From Christensenellaceae bacterium (GTDB taxonomy: Bacteria > Bacillota > Clostridia > Christensenellales > SZUA-584): DNA of 18,445 bases. The notes beneath the pieces were generated by a model. That model did no database searches, was not told the origin of the DNA, and saw nothing but the letters and a program-made list of their open reading frames with translations. This document shows, one piece after another, positions 6,394 through 11,984 of this stretch. The stretch is taken from positions 1 to 18,445 of the forward strand of contig JAAXZP010000322.1 in NCBI GenBank assembly GCA_012719815.1, given 5' to 3'. Every line of letters begins with the position of its first letter. The stretch's first letter is position 1. The position numbers and the translations under genes are program-made.

Positions 6394-7456
6394 TATCCGC
6401 CAGTTCCGTGAGCACAAGATCCTGCAGCCGGGCCGACAGCAGCCCGGTGTTTTGCTGCACGCACGCTTCGCGCCTGTCCGGCAGGTACACAGAAAACGTG
6501 CTGCCGCGCCCCGGCGTGCTCCTGACCCTGATGAACCCGCCCAGCAGCTCCGCCAGGGACTTGGGGAGCCACAGCCCGATGCCGCAGCCTTCGCTGGAGC
6601 GAGCCAGCGTGTTGTTGGCCCTGTGGAAATGGTCGAATATCCTCCGCTGCATATCCTTCGGTATGCCCTCGCCGTTGTCCTCCACCGTTATCCGGCACCC
6701 CGAAGCGCTGCATCTGCAGGTGACGCGTATCCAGCCGCCCCGCGGCGTGAATTTGATGGCGTTGGACAGCAGGTTGACCACGATGCGCGCCACCAGCTCC
6801 GGGTCGGTGCGCAGCACGCGCACGGTCTTGCGGCAGGCCAGCGATATCTCCAGCCCCCGCTTCAGCGCGCAGGGCTTCGCCAGTTCCACCAGCTTCCTGA
6901 GCAGCTCGGTTATGTTCACCGGTGAAAATAGCGGCTGTTTGACGCCCGCCTTGATCTTGGTGATGTCCAGCATGTTGCCCACCAGGCGCGTAAGCCGCCG
7001 CGCGTTGATGTTGATGCTATCGACGCTGCGCCGCAGCTGGTCGGCATCCATCTCGCCGCTTTGCAGGCAGTCATCAAGCAGCTCTGCTGCCATCTGTATT
7101 ACGGACAGCGGCGTGCGGAACTCGTGGGAAACGTTGATAAAAATGTCAACGATGAGCGCGTGTTTTTTCGCCAGCTCCTGAATGGCGTTGCGTAGCTGCC
7201 GCTCCATCCGGATTTGCCCGTCGCTGCCCCGCGCGGCACCTTTCTGGACGCCATGATGGGGTATCTCGTCGCCGTCGTCAGGCAGTCCGCTCAGCGGAAA
7301 GGCGACAGTTGTGGAGGCGCTGGCCGCCAGCAATTGGCCGCCGCGCGCTTTGAGAAACGCAGGGCAGCGCAAGCTTTGGATGACGGCATGCAGCAGCGCC
7401 ACGCTTTTTTGCATAATCCATGCATAATTATGCTTAATAAACCATATAAGACTCAT
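6383..7456 (-). CDS. Soluble sensor histidine kinase with PAS-like N-terminus
   Basis: The protein is 357 residues from ATG 7456, which follows GGGGAG; the frame extends to 7504 without a site. Residues 17-60 look like a decayed PAS domain. A short helix leads to the HisKA domain with the H-box F-I-N-V-S-H-E-F-R-T-P (phospho-His111). The HATPase domain has the N-box N-L-L-S-N-A-I-K-F (228-236), G1 D-N-G-E-G-I-P (260-266) and G2 G-C-G-I-G-L (290-295). No membrane helix is evident, so it should act in the cytoplasm. The soluble PAS-HisKA-HATPase layout is that of orphan kinases feeding the Spo0 pathway. A 3' overlap with the Spo0A-like receiver suggests that they form a pair, although convergent genes are not co-transcribed. 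Confidence 0.92.
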   Translation of the reverse strand: MSLIWFIKHNYAWIMQKSVALLHAVIQSLRCPAFLKARGGQLLAASASTTVAFPLSGLPDDGDEIPHHGVQKGAARGSDGQIRMERQLRNAIQELAKKHALIVDIFINVSHEFRTPLSVIQMAAELLDDCLQSGEMDADQLRRSVDSININARRLTRLVGNMLDITKIKAGVKQPLFSPVNITELLRKLVELAKPCALKRGLEISLACRKTVRVLRTDPELVARIVVNLLSNAIKFTPRGGWIRVTCRCSASGCRITVEDNGEGIPKDMQRRIFDHFHRANNTLARSSEGCGIGLWLPKSLAELLGGFIRVRSTPGRGSTFSVYLPDRREACVQQNTGLLSARLQDLVLTELADISI

Positions 7457-7506
7457 CCAACTCCCCTCGAAAAATCTATCACAATTTAACAAACAATACC
7501 ACATGC

Positions 7507-7535
7507 ATTATAATGTCATAAACGCGTATCTACAA
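7507..7535 (-). promoter_or_regulatory. Promoter of the histidine kinase gene
   Basis: On the minus strand TTGTAG (7530-7535) and TATAAT (7507-7512) are 17 bp apart. The -10 sits inside the palindrome CATTATAATG (7506-7515). The predicted leader is about 44 bases. Confidence 0.5.
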
Positions 7536-7593
7536 TCGGAATTATTGACGAAAGATGTCGAAGTATACAGAAATTGCATAAAAATGCGCGAAT

Positions 7594-7617
7594 AAAAAGC
7601 GCGGTCTCTCACCGCGC
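7594..7617 (-). terminator. Terminator of the nitroreductase unit
   Basis: The stem GCGCGGT/ACCGCGC (7599-7605 with 7611-7617) has a five-base loop. Read on the minus strand it ends in CGCTTTTTATT, 35 bp after the nitroreductase stop. Confidence 0.85.
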
Positions 7618-7651
7618 CCATACAGTATCCGCTGCCGTTTGTTACTGTCAC

Positions 7652-8155
7652 TTACAGATATGTCACCAGTTCTTCCAGCGGTTTTCTCCGCTTCGCCGGT
7701 TGGCCGGACGCCGGATATCCCAGCGGCGTAAATGCGACAGGCTCCCAGCCTGCTCCCAGCCCCGCCAGATCCCGCGCGGCCTGCGCATCAAAAGCGCCGA
7801 TCCAGCAGGTGCCCAGGCCCAGCTCCGTGGCAGCCAGAATGATGTGGTCCATCACGATGGCGGCGTCCACGTCGGCATAGCTTTTGCCGTCCCGGCGCAC
7901 CCACGCGGTGCCCAAGTCCGCATATACGCCGATGACAACGGGCGCCTGTACGAAAAACGGCGCGCTGTATAACTTTTTCAGCGCATCGAGATGCTCCCGC
8001 GTGCGCACCACCACCAGCCTGAACGGCTGCAGGTTGCACGCAGTAGGCGCGAGCGCGCCGGCGCTCAGCACCTGCTTAAGCTTCTCGTCTTCCACAGCGT
8101 CCGGCTTGTAGGCGCGCACGCTGTAACGCTGTTTCGCCAAGTCAAAAAAGCCCAT
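7652..8155 (-). CDS. Nitroreductase-family FMN enzyme
   Basis: A 167-residue protein of the nitroreductase family, which use FMN and NAD(P)H to reduce nitro groups, quinones or flavins. Family marks are the N-terminal R-Y-S-V-R-A-Y, the FMN-contacting segment G-A-L-A-P-T-A-C-N-L-Q-P-F-R, the central helix with A-I-V-M-D-H-I-I-L-A-A-T-E-L-G-L-G-T-C-W-I-G, and the C-terminal P-L-G-Y-P. At under 170 residues it belongs to the short subgroup common in anaerobes, whose substrates are mostly unknown. ATG 8155 follows a GGGGGTG site. It lies 33 bp after the Cys-rich gene at 8189-8392 and probably shares its transcript. Confidence 0.92.
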   Translation of the reverse strand: MGFFDLAKQRYSVRAYKPDAVEDEKLKQVLSAGALAPTACNLQPFRLVVVRTREHLDALKKLYSAPFFVQAPVVIGVYADLGTAWVRRDGKSYADVDAAIVMDHIILAATELGLGTCWIGAFDAQAARDLAGLGAGWEPVAFTPLGYPASGQPAKRRKPLEELVTYL

Positions 8156-8188
8156 ACAAACACCCCCTCTGTACGGATTCGCTCTCTG

Positions 8189-8392
8189 TTACCGCTTCCC
8201 GTGCGCACACCCCGCGCACACCTTATGGAACGCGTCGATGTCCTCGTAACGGTGCGTCATCTGCAGCCACCGCTCCAGGTCGCGCAGCGTATCCTGCGAG
8301 CCGCCCCCTTTCCCGGCGCGCTGATATTCGTGGCATACACTGTCGTCGATTTCCCGGTCCACCGCGGGGCAATACCATTGCCGCTCCCTCAT
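8189..8392 (-). CDS. Small four-Cys protein of unknown function
   Basis: A 67-residue protein with Cys8 and Cys20 near the N-terminus (W-Y-C-P-A-V-D and S-V-C-H-E-Y) and C59-x2-C62 near the C-terminus, followed by Ala-His-Gly-Lys-Arg. The spacing could bind zinc or an iron-sulfur cluster. I do not know a named family. GGAGGG about ten bases before ATG 8392 supports this start rather than the open frame reaching 8560. The middle is Gly-rich, then has an amphipathic region around D-L-E-R-W-L. It overlaps a 28-codon ORF by 4 nt upstream and precedes the nitroreductase gene by 33 bp, so all three may form one unit. Confidence 0.7.
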   Translation of the reverse strand: MRERQWYCPAVDREIDDSVCHEYQRAGKGGGSQDTLRDLERWLQMTHRYEDIDAFHKVCAGCAHGKR

Positions 8393-8475
8393 ACTGCATA
8401 TCCCTCCACCCCAAACAAATACACAAAACCATGCTCCATAATCTGCCCGACTTCGAGCACCCTGCCGCTGACCAT
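8389..8475 (-). CDS. Candidate 28-residue leader peptide or miniprotein
   Basis: An ORF of 28 codons starts at ATG 8475 and its TGA overlaps the next start as ATGA (8389-8392), the classic coupling arrangement. The predicted peptide is mildly hydrophobic, with Val, Leu, Gly, Phe and Tyr. The frame stays open about 13 codons further upstream, to a TAA, without a standard start codon. No good ribosome binding site precedes ATG 8475 (a GGGG run lies about 16 bases away), which keeps confidence low. Confidence 0.3.
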   Translation of the reverse strand: MVSGRVLEVGQIMEHGFVYLFGVEGYAV

Positions 8476-8516
8476 GCAGTTGCCGGCGCAGCCCCGCCGG
8501 CCTTTCCTGTACGGTT

Positions 8517-8522
8517 ATTCTA
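8517..8522 (-). promoter_or_regulatory. Extended -10 promoter of the Cys-rich/nitroreductase unit
   Basis: On the minus strand TGC precedes TAGAAT (8517-8522), an extended -10 with a poor -35 (ATACAA at 17 bp). The leader to ATG 8392 would be about 118 bases and would include the 28-codon ORF. Confidence 0.45.
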
Positions 8523-8625
8523 GCATATCCCGGCCTATCTTGTATACTGGCGCTGCACAAAATGCCTGCCCGGAGTGGCAGTTTCTATATGGTCATATCA
8601 TCAAGCCGCAGGTTTCCGATAAGCT

Positions 8626-8651
8626 AAAAGGGGCATCCGAGGATGCCCCTT
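8626..8651 (-). terminator. Terminator of the broken short gene
   Basis: The stem AAGGGGCATC/GATGCCCCTT (8628-8637 with 8642-8651) closes a tight four-base loop. Read on the minus strand it ends in CCCCTTTTAGC. It lies 15 bp beyond the last in-frame stop of 8666-9049 and has no other minus-strand gene to serve. Confidence 0.75.
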
Positions 8652-8665
8652 CACTGCGGTATTTT

Positions 8666-9049
8666 TTATGTGGCGTACATCGTGCCCCGCGCTGCGGGCA
8701 GCCCGCCAGTGTACTCTTTCAATTCAGGCCAGTTCCCGGGAAGGCCCTTCTCTCAGCCGCCCCCGCCGGCGAACCGGGGCGGCTCCTGCGCTGCCCCCCT
8801 TTCCCCCGCTACGGGCGTTTTTTTCAGCTGTACAGCTGTCTGTCTGCTCCGTCTGCGTCATGCTGCCGGCGGCGCTTTTGCCCTCCAGCCTGCCGCAGCC
8901 AGCGGCTTTGCGGACCTCGCTTCGCCCGCACCGGAACCGCTTCCCGCAGCCGATGCGCGCGCCTATGCTTTGACCGCCTGTTTTCCGGGCACCCGACGAG
9001 CGTCGCCGGTCACCATAACGGTTTCTGTAATTACTCCTGCATCGCCCAT
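8666..9049 (-). pseudogene. Probable broken short gene (frame disrupted in the middle)
   Basis: The stretch has a promoter, AAAGGGG nine bases before ATG 9049, and a terminator just after a TAA at 8666-8668. The frame from ATG 9049 to this TAA is exactly 128 codons but is interrupted by TAG at 8963-8965 and by two TGA codons. The first 28 codons read like ordinary protein (G-V-I-T-E-T-V-M-V-T-G-D), and so do the last ones (N-W-P-E-L-K-E-Y-T-G-G-L-P). In between, the frame reached by a -1 shift is open throughout, with Gly, Lys, Arg and some Cys. This fits a Gly-rich small gene with two compensating indels, or sequencing errors in GC-rich runs. Alternatively only the 28-codon ORF (8963-9049) is real. 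I do not recognise the product. The plus-strand ORFs across this stretch lack ribosome binding sites. Confidence 0.4.
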
Positions 9050-9083
9050 CGGAATCAACCCCTTTCGTCCTGTTTGTGTTTTA

Positions 9084-9112
9084 ATTATAGCACAAGCCTG
9101 TCCAAACCGCAA
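9084..9112 (-). promoter_or_regulatory. Promoter of the broken short gene
   Basis: On the minus strand TTGCGG (9107-9112) and TATAAT (9084-9089) are 17 bp apart, with TGC making an extended -10. The GTGCTATAAT core is identical to that of the mreB promoter. The predicted start near 9077 leaves a leader of about 28 bases. Confidence 0.6.
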
Positions 9113-9196
9113 GGCTTATTCATAATTATTTTCAATTGTTTGCCTATATATAACAGCATACCCACCGAAGTTTTGTTCAATTTTTCAAGAATCGTG

Positions 9197-9225
9197 TTGA
9201 CAGTGTAACATTGTTATGTTACGCT
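9197..9225 (+). promoter_or_regulatory. yhbD-bactofilin promoter overlapped by a perfect inverted repeat
   Basis: A perfect TTGACA lies at 9197-9202. From 9205 to 9222 GTAACA-TTGTTA-TGTTAC forms a perfect inverted repeat with a six-base centre. The best -10 at 17 bp is weak (TACGCT at 9220-9225, preceded by TGT). A dyad filling the spacer is the classic binding position of MerR-type regulators, and the first gene encodes a MerR-like helix-turn-helix protein, so autoregulation is a reasonable inference. The implied leader is very short (about 16 bases) and begins at the ribosome binding site. Confidence 0.6.
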
Positions 9226-9247
9226 AACTGCAAGGAGGAAGGGCATC

Positions 9248-9865
9248 ATGGACGAAGAACTGATCTCAAAAAAAGAGCTGCTGGAGCTTACGAAAATATC
9301 GTACGGCCAGCTGTACCGATGGAAGCGCAAGGGGCTTATCCCCGAGGAGTGGTTTATCCGCAAGTCCACCTATACCGGCCAGGAGACGTTTTTCCCGCGC
9401 AGCCGGATACTGACGCGCATATCCCGCATACTCAGCATGAAGGAAGACGTGTCGCTGGACGACCTCGCGGACGCGTTCTCCCCCGAGACCCCCGCTCCCT
9501 CCGACGCCGACACGCTGATAAAGCGCGGCCTCGTCTCCGCCGACGCGATGCGGCTGTTTCTGGAAGGACACGACGGTTCGCCGCTCAGTTTCGACGACGC
9601 CCTGCACGCATACCTGTTCAGCCAGGTGCTGATGTCGGGCGAGCTGTCGCTGGACGAGGCGCGTCTGATGCTGGACACCCTGCGCACCGCGGCGCTGCGT
9701 TTCAACAAGGCGCCCGCCCAGGTGCTGCTGATGCGCAAGCTGGGCGTGTTCGGATGCGTGGCGCTGGCCGCAGAAAGCGATGTCCTGACGGATAAGGACA
9801 CGCGGCTGATCCGCCGGCTGGACCTTACCGCGGCGGATGAAGAGCTGAAGCTCAAGCTTTTGTAA
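9248..9865 (+). CDS. yhbD: YhbD-family protein with MerR-like DNA-binding N-terminus
   Basis: A 205-residue protein closely resembling Bacillus YhbD (DUF4004). The N-terminus, with I-S-K-K-E-L-L-E-L-T and I-S-Y-G-Q-L-Y-R-W-K-R-K-G-L-I-P (residues 6-32), is a helix-turn-helix like the first half of MerR regulators, followed by E-E-W-F-I-R-K-S and G-Q-E-T-F-F-P. The C-terminal part (about 90-205) is helical without known motifs. In Bacillus subtilis yhbD precedes the bactofilin genes yhbE and yhbF, and the same order is kept here with one bactofilin gene 16 bp downstream. It probably regulates this pair. ATG 9248 follows a strong AAGGAGG. Confidence 0.9.
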   Translation: MDEELISKKELLELTKISYGQLYRWKRKGLIPEEWFIRKSTYTGQETFFPRSRILTRISRILSMKEDVSLDDLADAFSPETPAPSDADTLIKRGLVSADAMRLFLEGHDGSPLSFDDALHAYLFSQVLMSGELSLDEARLMLDTLRTAALRFNKAPAQVLLMRKLGVFGCVALAAESDVLTDKDTRLIRRLDLTAADEELKLKLL

Positions 9866-9881
9866 TTGAGGAGGATATCCG

Positions 9882-10619
9882 ATGGACACCAATAATAAAG
9901 TTGACCTCACCATCAGCGGCTTCGGCGTGGCGCCGGGCGGAGACTACGGCACAGTCCGCATATCGGGCCGCGGCAAAATCACGGGCGACATCACCTGCAA
10001 CGAGCTTATCATCACCGGTTCGGCCGACGCGATGGGCGCCGTCAGCTGCAGCCGCCTGCATATCACCGGCGAGGCGGGCATCCACGGCGACCTCAAGGCC
10101 AAAGAGCTCAAGGTGCGCGGCGCCGGCGATTTCAAGTCTAGCGATGCGACGGACGATTTTTCCGTTTCCGGCACGGCTCACGCGGAAAAGTCGATAAACG
10201 CCGGGACGGCAAAGATCTCCGGCTCCGTCCACGTCAAGGGCGATCTGTTGGCGGACAGCTTTTCGTCCTCCGGCATGTTCGAGGTGAGCGGCCTGCTCTC
10301 GGCGGACACCGTGGACATCACGCTGGACTTAAGCACCAGCAAGGCCCGAGAGATAGGCGGCGAGCGCATCACAGCGAAGGTGGGCGTTACCGGCCTGTCG
10401 GTGCTGCGCACCATATTCACGCTGGGCACGCATACGCCGCGGCTGGAAGCGGACAGCATCGAGGGCAGCAGCGTATGGCTGGAGCAGACGCGGGCGCGCG
10501 TGGTGCGCGGCCATGACGTCACCCTGGGCGACGGCTGCGACATCGTGCTGGTGGAATATTCGGGCACACTGCACAAGTCGGGCAATGTGCGCGTGGGCGA
10601 GGAGCGCAAGCTGGGATAA
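9882..10619 (+). CDS. Bactofilin-like protein (YhbE/YhbF type)
   Basis: A 245-residue protein made of short beta-strand repeats with alternating Gly, Ile/Val and Asp/Ser, for example G-T-V-R-I-S-G-R-G-K-I-T-G-D-I, I-I-T-G-S-A-D-A and V-R-G-A-G-D-F. This is the right-handed beta-helix pattern of bactofilins, which self-assemble into filaments without nucleotide. It starts with V-D-L-T-I-S-G-F-G and has no signal peptide. In B. subtilis the two homologues encoded after yhbD are linked to flagellar assembly and motility; here no flagellar gene is in view, so a role in cell shape or envelope organisation is equally possible. ATG 9882 follows GAGGAGGAT. It is the last gene of its unit. Confidence 0.85.
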   Translation: MDTNNKVDLTISGFGVAPGGDYGTVRISGRGKITGDITCNELIITGSADAMGAVSCSRLHITGEAGIHGDLKAKELKVRGAGDFKSSDATDDFSVSGTAHAEKSINAGTAKISGSVHVKGDLLADSFSSSGMFEVSGLLSADTVDITLDLSTSKAREIGGERITAKVGVTGLSVLRTIFTLGTHTPRLEADSIEGSSVWLEQTRARVVRGHDVTLGDGCDIVLVEYSGTLHKSGNVRVGEERKLG

Positions 10620-10690
10620 CGGCTAAAGGCTGCTTTCGGGCAGGCAAATATGCCGCGCCTGTTTCCACGAGTAATAAACAGATGTCAAAC

Positions 10691-10723
10691 AAAGAGGCCC
10701 CGGTGTCCCGCAGGGCCTCTTTT
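10691..10723. terminator. Bidirectional terminator after the bactofilin gene
   Basis: The stem AAAGAGGCCC/GGGCCTCTTT (10691-10700 with 10713-10722) has A residues before and T residues after it, so it can end both the plus-strand yhbD unit and the minus-strand ABM-domain gene. Confidence 0.8.
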
Positions 10724-10747
10724 CGCTCATTATGAGTTTATGTCCGG

Positions 10748-11038
10748 TCAGAGCAGCTCCTTATACAGAGTGACCTCGGCGGGCTCCTCCAGGCAGTCCG
10801 CAAACCGGGGCACGATGTCCGTAAAATGCGGGGCGGCCATGTGTTTGTCCAGCGCCTCCTGGTCCTCCCACTCCTCCAGGAACGTCAGCAGCCGCGGGTT
10901 GTCGATGCCCTGCACCAGCTCGTACCGGATGCATCCCGCATCCTTATCCCTGGTCTCCCGCACCAGCACTTTGGCCATGTCGAGAAACGCATCCATCTTG
11001 TCCGCTTTCACGAGATTTTTCGCAACAATCCTGATCAT
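10748..11038 (-). CDS. ABM-domain protein, putative quinol monooxygenase (YgiN type)
   Basis: A 96-residue protein of the antibiotic-biosynthesis-monooxygenase fold. Marks are the start M-I-R-I-V-A-K, then A-G-C-I-R-Y-E-L and F-L-E-E-W-E-D-Q-E-A-L-D-K-H, and the closing strand V-T-L-Y-K-E-L-L. Members are small dimeric ferredoxin-like barrels that oxidise quinols or degrade heme; many are uncharacterised, so the reaction is a guess. The short form from ATG 11038 is chosen because AAGGAG lies just upstream; the open frame to 11101 runs through the promoter. It is a single gene, divergent from the TlpA operon, with closely packed promoters. Confidence 0.88.
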   Translation of the reverse strand: MIRIVAKNLVKADKMDAFLDMAKVLVRETRDKDAGCIRYELVQGIDNPRLLTFLEEWEDQEALDKHMAAPHFTDIVPRFADCLEEPAEVTLYKELL

Positions 11039-11072
11039 AATGTCTCCTTGCCCGAATTGATGAATATTTTTT

Positions 11073-11101
11073 ATTCTAACCGTAAGGCCGCCAAAATACA
11101 A
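11073..11101 (-). promoter_or_regulatory. Promoter of the ABM-domain gene
   Basis: On the minus strand TTGTAT (11096-11101) and TAGAAT (11073-11078) are 17 bp apart. Its -35 is only 12 bp from the -35 of the divergent TlpA promoter, so one bound regulator could affect both. Confidence 0.5.
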
Positions 11102-11113
11102 TGCCCTGCCGGC

Positions 11114-11142
11114 TTGACGTGCTATCCGGCAGCCACTATGAT
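11114..11142 (+). promoter_or_regulatory. Promoter of the TlpA/CXXC/polyferredoxin operon
   Basis: TTGACG (11114-11119) and TATGAT (11137-11142), each one base from consensus, are exactly 17 bp apart. The predicted start near 11149 leaves a short leader with GGAGG before ATG 11173. Confidence 0.75.
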
Positions 11143-11172
11143 GGTATTATTCAGAATCATTTGGAGGAAGAT

Positions 11173-11844
11173 ATGCGCAGATATGCGATAATATTCGCTG
11201 TGGCCCTCGCAGCGGCGCTGATGCTGGCCGGATGCGGTCCGGACGTCTCCGACGCCTCCGAGTCAAACGCCCCCTCCGAGGCGACCGAAACAGGCAAGGC
11301 CTCCCCAAAGACCATGGCGTCTTCCAAGCCCACTGCGGCGGAATCCGCCCAGCCGGAGATTGCCGCGCCCGAAGTTCCCGCTGAAACGCACAGAATCGTC
11401 GATGTCTCCCCGGAGTCCGGCTTTGACGTGGGCAGCGTGATGCCCGATTTCTCGGTACCGTTGGCGGGCGGCGGCACGTTCAGTCTGTCGGAAAACCTCG
11501 GCAAGCCGGTATTCATCAACCTGTTCGCCACCTGGTGCGGGCCGTGCGTCGGCGAAATGCCGGAGATCAACCGGCTTTACAAAGAATTCGGCGACCAGGT
11601 GCATTTCCTCGTGATCGACGTCGGCGAGGACGAGCAGACGGCCCTGGATTTCGCGGAGCAAAACGGCTATTCGCTGCCCTTCGCGTATTCCGAGGACGGC
11701 ATGCCCTTCGGCAAGGGCTACCTGGTCTATTCTATCCCGCGGACGGTTGTGCTGGATGCGGACGGCGTCATTTCCGGCTATTACGAGGGCATGCGGGATT
11801 ACGACACATTCAAGGCGGCTATCCAGGCCGCTTTGGCGCATTGA
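11173..11844 (+). CDS. TlpA-like thioredoxin-fold lipoprotein
   Basis: A 223-residue exported protein. Residues 1-20 are a lipoprotein signal ending in Leu-Ala-Gly-Cys21, so it should be lipid-anchored outside the membrane. Residues 22-85 are a Ser/Ala/Pro/Glu-rich linker. The TlpA/ResA-type thioredoxin domain spans about 88-223, with active site W-C-G-P-C (Cys122, Cys125) in F-A-T-W-C-G-P-C-V-G-E-M-P and the cis-Pro loop S-I-P-R-T (Pro189). Such proteins reduce or exchange disulfides outside the cell. ATG 11173 follows TTGGAGGA; the frame is open back to 11101 through the promoter, which rules out the longer form. Its stop overlaps the start of the CXXC miniprotein, placing it first in a tightly coupled three-gene operon. 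Confidence 0.93.
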   Translation: MRRYAIIFAVALAAALMLAGCGPDVSDASESNAPSEATETGKASPKTMASSKPTAAESAQPEIAAPEVPAETHRIVDVSPESGFDVGSVMPDFSVPLAGGGTFSLSENLGKPVFINLFATWCGPCVGEMPEINRLYKEFGDQVHFLVIDVGEDEQTALDFAEQNGYSLPFAYSEDGMPFGKGYLVYSIPRTVVLDADGVISGYYEGMRDYDTFKAAIQAALAH

Positions 11845-11984
11845 GCCGCGCGAGGCGGCCGCTGCAGGCCGCTCTGCTGATTGGCGGCGCGGCGCTGATC
11901 GCGGCAGGCATACTCACAGGCGAGCTGCCCGTTCTGCTGCGCAAAGCCGTGTTTATCTGTCTGGAGTGCATCGGCATTGGTTAG
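11841..11984 (+). CDS. CD1871A-type CXXC membrane miniprotein
   Basis: A 47-residue protein from TTG 11841. It has a basic N-terminus (Ser-Arg-Ala-Arg-Arg), one membrane helix (about 9-25), a short G-E-L-P-V-L-L-R-K-A segment and the C-terminal signature I-C-L-E-C-I-G-I-G. This ending is typical of the small family named after Clostridioides difficile CD1871A. The topology predicts a single-pass protein with a C-x2-C pair near the membrane. TTG overlaps the TlpA stop (TTGA) and its own stop overlaps the start of the polyferredoxin gene, so all three are translationally coupled. The start is inferred from the overlap, because no clear ribosome binding site precedes it. The function is not known; a redox relay between its neighbours is my inference. 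Confidence 0.85.
   Translation: MSRARRPLQAALLIGGAALIAAGILTGELPVLLRKAVFICLECIGIG

Noticed and set aside
7991..9208. Plus-strand ORF of 405 codons across the nitroreductase start and the region to yhbD.
   Set aside because: It is antisense to well-supported genes, crosses a terminator and two promoters, lacks a ribosome binding site and has no protein-like pattern; GC-rich sequence keeps frames open by chance.
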